A stretch of 40,921 nt of DNA. It comes from an uncultured Blautia sp. (GTDB lineage: Bacteria > Bacillota > Clostridia > Lachnospirales > Lachnospiraceae). The translations under genes were made by a program, and so were the position numbers. This document shows positions 32,652 through 40,858 of this stretch, in pieces (positions within the stretch are counted from its first letter, which is position 1; each line of letters begins with the position of its first letter). The stretch lies in assembly GCA_948436455.1 (NCBI GenBank), contig CAOJIB010000004.1:1-40921 (forward strand), in the 5' to 3' direction. The notes below the pieces were generated by a model. It searched no databases. It saw only the letters and a program-made list of their open reading frames with translations, and was not told the DNA's origin.

Positions 32652-34985
32652 TTATTCGTCTCGCTGGAAAACCTCCGCCATCATCTGGAACATTTTGCCA
32701 GCGTCCAGAGGTTTGGCAATATGCCCGTCCATACCAGCTTCGGTGGCTTTGTCGCAGTCCTCCTGAAAGGCATTGGCCGTCAGCGCCAAAATCGGGATGG
32801 ACGCTTTCTCGGGATCTGGAAACGCCCGGATAGACTGCGTCGCCTTATAACCATCCATATTGGGCATCTGGATGTCCATCAGAATCAAATCATAATAGCC
32901 CTGGACTGCTTTATGCAGCATATCTACGCATTCTACACCGTCTTTTGCTCTTTCCACTATACATCCCTTACTGGTTAGAAGCTTTGTTGCGATCATGGCG
33001 TTAATATCGATGTCCTCTGCCAACAGGATACGTTTCCCCTGAAAAAGCGTCGTATACATCGACTTCAAATCCTCCAGACTCTTTGTTTCCGGAGCTTTTC
33101 CCAGCCGATGTGGAAGCCGGATCGTCACTTTCGTCCCCTGGCCCTGCCAGCTTTCGATCTGCACGGTTCCCCGCATTAAATCTACGAGATTTTTTACGAT
33201 GGCGAGCCCTAGGCCGGTACCCTGAATGCCGCTGGCTGTGGAAGTACGCTCTCTGGAAAAGGACTCGTACGCGTGAGCCAGGAATTCACTAGACATGCCG
33301 ATGCCATTATCCTGGATCACCGTCTCTACCAGGCAGGTATCGGGAGTATCTCCGGGCAATTCCCGAAAAGAAACAGCAATGGCGCCGCCGTCGGGCGTAT
33401 ATTTAATGGAATTATTCACAATATTCAAAAACATCTGTGAATAATGTGTCGTGTCAAGATACATGTAGGGATGACGGATATCAAAATCCGCCGTATACGT
33501 CAAAGCCTTTTTCTTTAAATCGCGGTCAAAAATCGTATAGAGCTTGCGGAACGTATCGTCTACATTGACAAGATCTTCTTCGATAATGATTTTGTGATTT
33601 TCAATTCTGGACAATTCCAGAATATTGTCGAGCAAATCCAGAAGCTGTTTAGAAGAAACGTCTATATTTTGCAGATATTCCCGTTGCACCGTCGGATCGT
33701 CGCTCTCCAGCGCAAGATTCGTAAAACCCAGGATCGCATTCATCGGCGTACGGATATCGTGGGACATATTAAACAGGAATTCGGATTTGGCCTTGCTGGC
33801 CGCTTCCGCGCGTGCCACCGCCGTTTCCAATTGCTCATGCTGCCGTTCTAGCTCTTCCTTTTGATTTTTGATTTTTTCACTCAGCTCCAGTTTTTCAGAG
33901 CTTTTTAATAGGCTGGCAACCATGCCGTTGATATGGGTGCTTAGTTCTAGAAATTCTTTGCTGTCCTGGATATCGACTTTTGTTTTCAGATTGCCGTTCT
34001 GGATAGAACGGAGATTTTCGATAATCTTTTTAATTTTGTCGATGACCGTCCGGTTCATCGTATTTGATACGGCGTGTACCAGGATCAAAGAGATCAAAAC
34101 CAGGCCCGCCAATAGCAAAACACTGTTTACCAGGATGGATTGGTAAAGGTTGGTCACAGGCTTGGCCCATATAATATAATTGTCGCCAATCTTTCTCGAA
34201 AGGCAGTACGACCAGGTATGATCGACTTTCGTATAGAACGCGCGTTCATATCCCAGTTGTTTTTCCTGGAGTCCTAAGTCGCTAAGGCTTTTGTCAACAT
34301 TCGATGGGTCTGTGGAACCTACGATTTTTTTTGTTTCTGGATCTACGGCGTACAGATGGTAGTTGATGCCGACCCGAAGCAGGGAAAAAATATAGGAAAG
34401 CTCATTTTTTTCCGTAGCCCGCAATACAGTCGTCGGATCCATACCGATCTGTACAATAAAATCGCCATCCTCACTCCAAAGAGCCGAATATTGTACCATC
34501 TTGCCCTCTGCTGTATTCGGCATGGCCTCTTGTACAATTTCCAGGGATTTATCCGTTAAAAGCGGTTTGAAAAACTGCATCTGTTCGCCTGAATCGAAAG
34601 TATAACCGAAATATTCCGGATGGGTCCCTGCGATGATCACACCATGTTCATCGAAAATATGGATTTCATCTACTTCCACATCAGCGGCAATTTTCTTAAG
34701 TTCGTCTATGTTGCTTCTTGCCTCCGGATTATATTCAAGAATATACGCGACCGTTCTTGCGTCATTGAGACATACGGTTTCGTATTTTTTCCGGACTTGT
34801 TCCAATTCCATGGAATTTTCCTCCAGGATCTGTCCGACCTGTCCGAAGATCTGCATAGCGTTCTGTCGATTCACCTGTTGCGTACTAAATATCTGTATAG
34901 CTGTGGAAAGGGAAAGTATAATAAGAACCATGACCGGTGTGATTTTTTGCATATTTTTTACAACGATGCTTTTTATGGTCAGCAT
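32652..34985 (-). CDS. Hybrid sensor histidine kinase with C-terminal receiver domain
   Basis: A 777-residue membrane signalling protein. An N-terminal helix (about 15-33), an extracellular Cache-like sensor (about 34-275, with EVDEIHIFDEHGVIIAGTHP) and a second helix near 285-305 lead into a HAMP-like linker and coiled coil. The kinase has the H-box FNMSHDIRTPMNAILGF (His409), N-box FLNIVNNSIKYT, G1 DNGIGM and G2 GTGLGLAI. The receiver has LLAEDIDIN and phospho-acceptor Asp704 in LMDIQMPNMDG, with a later LTANAF switch. AAAGGAG precedes the ATG. No response regulator with an output domain is next to it, so the phosphate target is unknown. Confidence 0.94.
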   Translation of the reverse strand: MLTIKSIVVKNMQKITPVMVLIILSLSTAIQIFSTQQVNRQNAMQIFGQVGQILEENSMELEQVRKKYETVCLNDARTVAYILEYNPEARSNIDELKKIAADVEVDEIHIFDEHGVIIAGTHPEYFGYTFDSGEQMQFFKPLLTDKSLEIVQEAMPNTAEGKMVQYSALWSEDGDFIVQIGMDPTTVLRATEKNELSYIFSLLRVGINYHLYAVDPETKKIVGSTDPSNVDKSLSDLGLQEKQLGYERAFYTKVDHTWSYCLSRKIGDNYIIWAKPVTNLYQSILVNSVLLLAGLVLISLILVHAVSNTMNRTVIDKIKKIIENLRSIQNGNLKTKVDIQDSKEFLELSTHINGMVASLLKSSEKLELSEKIKNQKEELERQHEQLETAVARAEAASKAKSEFLFNMSHDIRTPMNAILGFTNLALESDDPTVQREYLQNIDVSSKQLLDLLDNILELSRIENHKIIIEEDLVNVDDTFRKLYTIFDRDLKKKALTYTADFDIRHPYMYLDTTHYSQMFLNIVNNSIKYTPDGGAIAVSFRELPGDTPDTCLVETVIQDNGIGMSSEFLAHAYESFSRERTSTASGIQGTGLGLAIVKNLVDLMRGTVQIESWQGQGTKVTIRLPHRLGKAPETKSLEDLKSMYTTLFQGKRILLAEDIDINAMIATKLLTSKGCIVERAKDGVECVDMLHKAVQGYYDLILMDIQMPNMDGYKATQSIRAFPDPEKASIPILALTANAFQEDCDKATEAGMDGHIAKPLDAGKMFQMMAEVFQRDE

Positions 34986-35049
34986 AATATACTCCTTTAT
35001 TCTATCAGATATACGCTACACAGCGCGCTTTCTGAAATTTATCTTTTTT

Positions 35050-35078
35050 ATTATATAGTATCCCGGGGTTTTTTACAA
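35050..35078 (-). promoter_or_regulatory. Sigma-A promoter of the hybrid kinase gene
   Basis: Minus strand TTGTAA (35073-35078, 4/6) and a perfect TATAAT (35050-35055) with a 17-bp spacer. The leader to the kinase ATG would be about 58 nt. Confidence 0.75.
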
Positions 35079-35153
35079 GCAGTTTGCAGACCAGTTTGAC
35101 CAAAGGACGTGCGATTGCGATGAACGCTCCGCACGTTCTAAAACGCCTCTCCT

Positions 35154-35273
35154 TTAGGGATTGATTTTCTCCTTTTTGGCTTTATAGTAGATTTCTTTAC
35201 AGCTTGCGCATTTCGTTTTTATTCTGCATAGTCTTTTAGCCAAAAGTCCGCCGCCAAACAAATGGGTATGCAT
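35154..35273 (-). CDS. Doubtful small ORF, 39 residues, with a CxxC pair
   Basis: The ORF starts at an ATG directly after an in-frame TAA. It encodes a basic peptide with LCRIKTKCASCKEIYY in the middle and KKEKINP at the end. The Cys-x2-Cys pair plus a third Cys six residues earlier could bind a metal. No Shine-Dalgarno is visible, and the same frame stays open for another 27 codons after the stop. It could be a real small protein, a gene remnant or part of an interspersed repeat. I recognise no family. Confidence 0.2.
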   Translation of the reverse strand: MHTHLFGGGLLAKRLCRIKTKCASCKEIYYKAKKEKINP

Positions 35274-35372
35274 TTAGAAATATCCAACGCGCCTATTGGA
35301 CTTTCACGCGCAATTATGTATTCGTACGACGTATGGAGATGGATCTATCGCGATTTTCTATAGTTTTCTTAT

Positions 35373-35411
35373 CATAGGTTAGGATATGCATAACCTATGC
35401 AAAACTGTCAA
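35373..35411 (-). promoter_or_regulatory. Palindromic operator candidate beside a TTGACA box
   Basis: A perfect 9-bp inverted repeat, CATAGGTTA and TAACCTATG (35373-35381, 35391-35399) with a 9-bp spacer, lies right after a perfect TTGACA (35406-35411) on the minus strand. Possible -10 boxes are weak (CATATC at 17 bp, TATCCT at 19 bp) and fall within the spacer, as an operator site would. Confidence 0.4.
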
Positions 35412-35495
35412 CGGTGTTACTGAGAAATTTTTTTCAATTAGAAATATTTAATACAGAAAGCCTTCCTCTGGCAGCTTTTTTGCATATTAAGGCAT

Positions 35496-35559
35496 AAAAA
35501 ACCGTTCCTTTTCAAAACAGGCAGGGCAAAAGCCCTGCCTGCTCAAAAAGGAACGGTTT
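35496..35559 (-). terminator. Long nested terminator of the electron-transfer operon
   Basis: Outer arms AAACCGTTCCTTTT and AAAAGGAACGGTTT (35499-35512, 35546-35559) enclose an inner stem AGGCAGGGC/GCCCTGCCT with a four-base loop. Read on the minus strand the whole structure is followed by six T (outer stem). The inner stem is followed by TTTT. It begins 25 bp after the stop of the 1168-residue subunit gene. Confidence 0.92.
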
Positions 35560-35584
35560 ATTTCCAAAACGATGAGGAAATTCG

Positions 35585-38500
35585 TTATTCTCCGCGTTTT
35601 GGCAGTCTTTCGTCGATCATATTCATCAGATTGTCCGTGCATTTCAGCGGATCTGTGAATTTGCCGTCGGCTGCCGGAAGAAGTACTGCGTCCTCGCAGG
35701 AAAGCACGCCTTCCAAGATCTCGCCAATCACGCCGCAACGATATACGGACAGTTCGCTGTTCATCTCCTGGGCGATATCCATCGCGTCGTCGTAGGGCAT
35801 TTCTACTTCGTATACGTGGGCCAGCTCGGCGGCTACTTCCCAGTTGTTAAACAGAACGTCCTCTTCGATCGCCTGCTGTACCATCTGTAGCCTGCGCTCT
35901 GTATTGGTATAGGTACCATCCGCGGAGGCAAAGCCCGTACCCGGAATCACTACGTCCGCCCTTTCGGCTGCCTTTGTCATATGTGTATCGCAAACCATCA
36001 GGAATTCGATATCGGAAAGCAAGGAAACATCCGGATCCTCACCGAATACAAGCAGCGCTTTCACGCCTTCCAAAGCTTCCGCACCGGCGGTAACGCCCAG
36101 ATCCACCAGACCCTGGCTGTTGTTTTTGGCCTTTAACATCAGAATACCGTCGCGTGCTTTGCTGATATGACCGGAAATCAGCGCGATGTCGGAAAGCAGA
36201 ACGGCCGCTTCCACAGATACGATGTTCTGCTGGAAGACGATCATGGACTTTTTCGCATCGGCATAAAGCGTAGCGATTTCCTGCATTTCTTCACTGACAA
36301 CAGCGTCTGTTACACTGGCTGTAAATTCGTCATAGCCCTCGATTTCTTTTCCTTTGCCCATATCTACGATCGCCTTTGCAATCCCTTTCAGGAAGGTCAG
36401 ATCGTTGTCTGTATAAATGGTTTTATAAGCAAAGGCGAAATGCTCTTGCACAGATTCCTTTGGATTAATCAGGACAACCTTCGCGCCGTTTGCAGCCGCT
36501 TCTTTTAATTTGATGCGAATCACTGGATTGGCTTCTGTCTCAAACCCTGTCGCCAGAATGACTTCCGCGGACAACAATTCGTTAATTGTATTCGGAGAAG
36601 CGGAAACGCCCAGTACTTTTTCAACGCCGGAAGCCCGGTTATTGAAGGAAAAGGCTTTCGCGCCGATAGAATCCGCGAATTTCTTCATCACATATGCTTC
36701 TTCATTCGTATAGCGGTCGGAAATCGCTACGGCTACCGCTTCTTTGCCATATTTTGCGGCAATGGCTTCGCTCTTCTTCGTCGTCAGAATGAACGCGTCG
36801 TGATAATCTACTTCTTCCAACTGACCGTTCAGATTCTTTGCCAAAGGCTCTGTCAGTTTGCCTTCCACCATGGAGCAGTCAAATCCAAATTTTCCTCTGC
36901 CGCAAAGCAGGCCCTTATTGACAGCGCCTTCCTTATCCGGCACGGACTTAATCAGCATATCGCCATACGTTTCCAGATGCAGGCTGCAGCCGACGGAGCA
37001 GTGTGAACAGGTGGTATCCGTTACATCTGTCTCCAGGGGAACGGGCTTTTCGATGGAGAGCCGCTCCTGCAGAGCGCCTGTGGGACAGCAGCTTACGCAC
37101 TGGCCGCAGGAAATACATCCGGTTTCCGCCAGAGGCTGTTCTAGGGCAGGCTTTACAACGGTATCGAAGCCGCGATGTACCAGACCCAGTGCGCCTACGC
37201 CCATAACCTCGTCGCAGACACGTACGCAAACGCCGCAAAGGATACACTTATTGGGATCGCGGATAATGAATGGATGTTCGTCATTATAATCTACGGCATT
37301 TATATCTCCGGCAAAACGATCCGGTTCCACATCATACTGATTGGCATACTTGATCAGCTTACATTCAAAATAATCGTGGCAGCCGCATTCCAGACAGCGC
37401 GCGGCATCCGCCTGCGCCTGTTCTTCATCGTAACCGAATACGACTTCGGTAAAGTTGTCCTTGCGTTCCTCGGCGGAAAGCTGATCCATCTTAGGACGGC
37501 ACATTCTTTCTCTGTCCTCGAAGGATTCCGGCGTTAAGTCGTTTCTCTTTACCGTATACTGCGGCTTATAGGTAATGGATTCCCCAGCCAGGTATGCGTC
37601 CACGATCTGACTGCCCTTCTTGGCGTCGGCAATAGATTCCACAGCGATGGAGATCTTGTCATTGCCGCAGTCGCCGCCGGCAAACACGCCGGGAATAGCC
37701 GTCATAAAGGTATCGGGATCATAGACGATGCCGCCTTTTCTGGTCAGCTCCAGGCCGTCGATGCCCGCCGCGTTGACCTTCTGGCCAATGGCCAGGATCA
37801 CAGTATCCACATCAATGGTTTCGGTCTTTCCTTCTACGGGAATCGGCGCGCGGCGTCCGGAAGCGTCTGGTTCGCCCAATTCCATAACTTGCAGCACCAT
37901 CTGTTTGGCGCGGCCGTTTTCGTCGGCGATGATTTCCAGAGGATTGGTCAGATTCAGGAAGATTACGCCCTCTTCCTCTGCTTCTTCAATTTCTACCATA
38001 TCCGCAGGCATTTCTTCTTTTGTACGGCGATAGATATTATAGACTTTTTTCGCGCCCAGACGAACAGCGGTACGGCAAGCGTCCATCGCCGTATTTCCGC
38101 CGCCGACGATCGCTACGTTTTCACCCAGGTCAATCGTTTCATTGCGTACGACTCTGCGCAGGAAATCAATACCGCCGATGACGCCTTTGGCATCCTCTCC
38201 CTTACAACGTACGCCGGTGGAAAGCCATGCGCCGATACCGATGCAGACCGCGTCGTTATCTCTGCGGATCGCGTCGAAGGTAATATCAGTACCCACTCTT
38301 GTATTGGGGATCATCGTTACGCCCATCTTTTCGATCAAGGCGATTTCCTCATCCAGCACTTCTTTGGGCAGTCTGTATTCCGGGATGCCGTAGCGGAGCA
38401 TACCGCCAAGCTTCGGCATTCCTTCATAGATGGTTACGTCGTGGCCCATTCTCCGCAGGAAGTACGCCATGGAAAGACCGTAGGGTCCTCCGCCGATGAC

Positions 38501-39091
38501 AGCGACTCTCTTACCAGTTTCCGGCTCGATTTCCGGCATAAAGGGATCTTCCTCCGTCAGATTCATATCGGCGGCGAATCTCTTTAACCAGGCGATGGAA
38601 ACCGGTTCGTCCACCAGCCCTCTCCGGCAAGCAGTCTCGCAGGGATGCGGACATACGCGGCCGATGGAAGCGGGAATAGGAATCCGATCTTTGATCAACT
38701 CGATGGCTTCTTCATAACGGCCGTTGGCAATCAGCCCCACATAGCCCTGGCAGTCGGTCTGCGCCGGACATGCCAGCACGCACGGCGGACGGCAGTCTCC
38801 CCGGTGATTGGAAAGTAAAAGCTCCAGATTCGTCTTCCGGGATTCGATGACCCGGTCGGTCTTGGTCTTAACGACCATATTCGGTGCGATCTGCGTGGCG
38901 CAGGCCTTGCAGAGCTTGGGATTCCCCTCGACTTCTACGACGCAAAGGCCGCAGGCACCATAGATTTCGGTTCTTTCGTCGTAGCAAAGAGTTGGGATAT
39001 TGATATCGTTTTCTCTGGCTACTTCGAGAATGGTCTGTCCCGGAACGCCCAGGACTTCTTTTCCATCAATATTCATTCTGAACTTATTCAC
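35585..39091 (-). CDS. Fused NuoG/GltD-type iron-sulfur flavoprotein, StnA-like subunit of an electron-bifurcating oxidoreductase
   Basis: A 1168-residue soluble protein. In order: a [2Fe-2S] domain with Cys36, 47, 50 and 64; a cysteine-rich GltD-type N-domain (HRGDCRPPC, GRVCPHPCETACRRG, about 95-180); FAD and NAD(P) folds (VIGGGPYGLS near 195, VAIVGGGNTAMDA near 340); two [4Fe-4S] ferredoxin motifs (CILCGVCVRVCDE, CISCGQCVSCCP, about 615-665); a CSHCSVGC...LLCGRGKFG cluster near 695; and a molybdopterin-oxidoreductase fold (about 750-1110). That last fold lacks the active-site Cys/Sec, so it is probably structural as in NuoG. The layout resembles, from memory, StnA of the Sporomusa-type Nfn (NADH/ferredoxin:NADP transhydrogenase). 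A role beside a formate dehydrogenase or hydrogenase is the alternative. The GTG start has AGGAGG at eight bases. Confidence 0.85.
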   Translation of the reverse strand: MNKFRMNIDGKEVLGVPGQTILEVARENDINIPTLCYDERTEIYGACGLCVVEVEGNPKLCKACATQIAPNMVVKTKTDRVIESRKTNLELLLSNHRGDCRPPCVLACPAQTDCQGYVGLIANGRYEEAIELIKDRIPIPASIGRVCPHPCETACRRGLVDEPVSIAWLKRFAADMNLTEEDPFMPEIEPETGKRVAVIGGGPYGLSMAYFLRRMGHDVTIYEGMPKLGGMLRYGIPEYRLPKEVLDEEIALIEKMGVTMIPNTRVGTDITFDAIRRDNDAVCIGIGAWLSTGVRCKGEDAKGVIGGIDFLRRVVRNETIDLGENVAIVGGGNTAMDACRTAVRLGAKKVYNIYRRTKEEMPADMVEIEEAEEEGVIFLNLTNPLEIIADENGRAKQMVLQVMELGEPDASGRRAPIPVEGKTETIDVDTVILAIGQKVNAAGIDGLELTRKGGIVYDPDTFMTAIPGVFAGGDCGNDKISIAVESIADAKKGSQIVDAYLAGESITYKPQYTVKRNDLTPESFEDRERMCRPKMDQLSAEERKDNFTEVVFGYDEEQAQADAARCLECGCHDYFECKLIKYANQYDVEPDRFAGDINAVDYNDEHPFIIRDPNKCILCGVCVRVCDEVMGVGALGLVHRGFDTVVKPALEQPLAETGCISCGQCVSCCPTGALQERLSIEKPVPLETDVTDTTCSHCSVGCSLHLETYGDMLIKSVPDKEGAVNKGLLCGRGKFGFDCSMVEGKLTEPLAKNLNGQLEEVDYHDAFILTTKKSEAIAAKYGKEAVAVAISDRYTNEEAYVMKKFADSIGAKAFSFNNRASGVEKVLGVSASPNTINELLSAEVILATGFETEANPVIRIKLKEAAANGAKVVLINPKESVQEHFAFAYKTIYTDNDLTFLKGIAKAIVDMGKGKEIEGYDEFTASVTDAVVSEEMQEIATLYADAKKSMIVFQQNIVSVEAAVLLSDIALISGHISKARDGILMLKAKNNSQGLVDLGVTAGAEALEGVKALLVFGEDPDVSLLSDIEFLMVCDTHMTKAAERADVVIPGTGFASADGTYTNTERRLQMVQQAIEEDVLFNNWEVAAELAHVYEVEMPYDDAMDIAQEMNSELSVYRCGVIGEILEGVLSCEDAVLLPAADGKFTDPLKCTDNLMNMIDERLPKRGE

Positions 39092-39103
39092 AGTCTCCGC
39101 CTC

Positions 39104-40858
39104 CTATTGTCTTTCTATCGCGCCGAATTTACAGGTTTCTTCGCATTTGCCGCACTTGATACAGATATTCGGGTCGATGACGTGCATCTTTTTCTTTTCC
39201 CCGGAGATCGCCTGCACCGGACATTTCTTTGCACAGGCGGAGCAGCCCTTGCAGGCTTCCGTGATGCGGAATGAAATCAGCGCTTTACAGGATTTCGCCG
39301 TACATTTATGATTGTAAATATGGTCTTCGTATTCGTTTCTGAAATAACGGATCGTCGTGAGCACCGGATTGGGAGCCGTCTGTCCAAGGCCGCACATAGC
39401 GCCGTCCTTGATCTTGCCGGCCAGTTCCTGCAAAAGCTCGATATCGCCGTCTTTTCCTTCTCCGCGGGTAATGCGCTCTAGGATTTCCAGCATTCGCTTC
39501 GTACCGATTCGGCAGTAATTACATTTGCCGCAGGATTCTTTTCTGGTGAAATCCAGGAAATATCTGGCCATATCTACCATACAGGTATTCTCGTCCATAA
39601 CGATCATACCGCCGGAGCCGACGATGGCGCCTGTTTTATTGATGTCCTCGTAAGTAACGGGCGTTTCGATCAGCTCTGCGGGAATACAGCCGCCGGAGGG
39701 ACCGCCCATCTGGACTGCTTTGAATTCCTTGTCGTTCTTGATGCCGCCGCCGATGCCGAAAATAACTTCCTTTAAGGAAAGGCCCATGGGAACCTCTACA
39801 AGGCCGCCCTTTTTGATCTTTCCGGCCAGTGCGAACACCTTTGTACCCTTGGACGCCTGCGTGCCCATCGCTGCGAAAGCTTCTCCGCCATTGGCCAGGA
39901 TCCATGGAACGTTGGCGTAGGTTTCTACGTTATTGATATTGGTAGGCAGCTTCCAGTAGCCCTTGGCTGCCGGGAACGGCGGTTTTAGGCGGGGCATACC
40001 TCTTTCCCCTTCCAGGGAAGCGATCAGCGCAGTTTCCTCGCCGCATACGAAAGCGCCGGCGCCGGCTTTGATACGGATATCAAAGGAGAAATTCGTTCCG
40101 AACAGATTCTTTCCTAAATAGCCCTTTTCTCTGGCCTGTTCCATGGCGATTTCCAGACGGGCGATGGCCAGCGGATATTCCGCACGGCAATAGATAACGC
40201 CCTCGGTAGCGCCAGCGGCAAATCCTCCGATAATCATGCCCTCTAGCAGGGAATGCGGGTCGCCTTCCAATACGGAACGGTCCATGAATGCGCCAGGATC
40301 GCCCTCGTCGGCGTTACATACCATGTATTTCTGCGCGCCGGCATTGGACTTGATGGCGTTCCACTTAAACCAGGTGGGGAATCCCGCGCCGCCGCGGCCT
40401 CGAAGTCCGGATACCTTGATAACGTTTATAACGTCGTCCGGCGTCATGGTCGTGATAACCTTTTGGGCCGCCTCGTAGCCGCCGGTCGCTATGTATTCTT
40501 CAATAACCTCTGGATTGATATGTCCGCAATTGCGCAGTACTACGCGCTTCTGACGAGAGAGGAAGCCCTCGTCCTCTTCGGATATCATATATTCCTGCAC
40601 AGGCGTTCCGCCGATCAGATGTTTTTCTACGACTTCCGCCACTTTTTCCGGCTGCATTTTCACATATCTAGCCTGCAGCTTTCCGTCGTCGCCGTAGACA
40701 TCCACGATCGGCTCCAGATAGCAGGTACCAATGCAGCCGGTCTTATCGATGACAACGTTCGTCAGATTCTTCTCAGATGCCAGCCTTTCGAATTCATTAG
40801 AAGTCTTTTTCGCGCCGGTAGCAATTCCGCAGCTACCTTGTCCAATTATAACTTTCAT
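39104..40858 (-). CDS. NuoF/HydB-type NADH-binding flavoprotein subunit (StnB-like)
   Basis: A 584-residue soluble subunit expected to bind NADH, FMN and several Fe-S clusters. The N-terminal thioredoxin-like domain has Cys10, Cys42 and Cys46 (GQGSCGIATG, TGCIGTC), three where the classical [2Fe-2S] fold has four. The NuoF core has GLRGRGGAGFPTWFKW (about 151-166), NADEGDPGAFMDR and GAGAFVCGEETALIASLEG. The N3-type cluster is ESCGKCNYCRIGT (from about 441) with CGLGQ. Two C-terminal ferredoxin motifs follow (CKGCSACAKKCP, CIKCGKCEETC). This layout is that of HydB of bifurcating hydrogenases and their relatives. It overlaps the upstream gene by 4 bp (ATGA) and precedes the fused subunit by 12 bp. 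Confidence 0.93.
   Translation of the reverse strand: MKVIIGQGSCGIATGAKKTSNEFERLASEKNLTNVVIDKTGCIGTCYLEPIVDVYGDDGKLQARYVKMQPEKVAEVVEKHLIGGTPVQEYMISEEDEGFLSRQKRVVLRNCGHINPEVIEEYIATGGYEAAQKVITTMTPDDVINVIKVSGLRGRGGAGFPTWFKWNAIKSNAGAQKYMVCNADEGDPGAFMDRSVLEGDPHSLLEGMIIGGFAAGATEGVIYCRAEYPLAIARLEIAMEQAREKGYLGKNLFGTNFSFDIRIKAGAGAFVCGEETALIASLEGERGMPRLKPPFPAAKGYWKLPTNINNVETYANVPWILANGGEAFAAMGTQASKGTKVFALAGKIKKGGLVEVPMGLSLKEVIFGIGGGIKNDKEFKAVQMGGPSGGCIPAELIETPVTYEDINKTGAIVGSGGMIVMDENTCMVDMARYFLDFTRKESCGKCNYCRIGTKRMLEILERITRGEGKDGDIELLQELAGKIKDGAMCGLGQTAPNPVLTTIRYFRNEYEDHIYNHKCTAKSCKALISFRITEACKGCSACAKKCPVQAISGEKKKMHVIDPNICIKCGKCEETCKFGAIERQ

Larger units (their letters stand above)
34986..35584. other. 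600-bp intergenic region: promoter, small ORF, palindrome and terminator, otherwise no gene
   Basis: Between the kinase and the electron-transfer operon no gene of normal length was found on either strand. The stretch contains the kinase promoter (35050-35078), a hairpin ACGTGCG/CGCACGT (about 35105-35140), a doubtful 39-codon ORF, a perfect 9-bp inverted repeat near a TTGACA box and the operon terminator. These are listed separately. Confidence 0.7.

Noticed and set aside
37889..38587. Open frame of 232 codons on the plus strand
   Set aside because: Antisense to the fused flavoprotein subunit, no family features.
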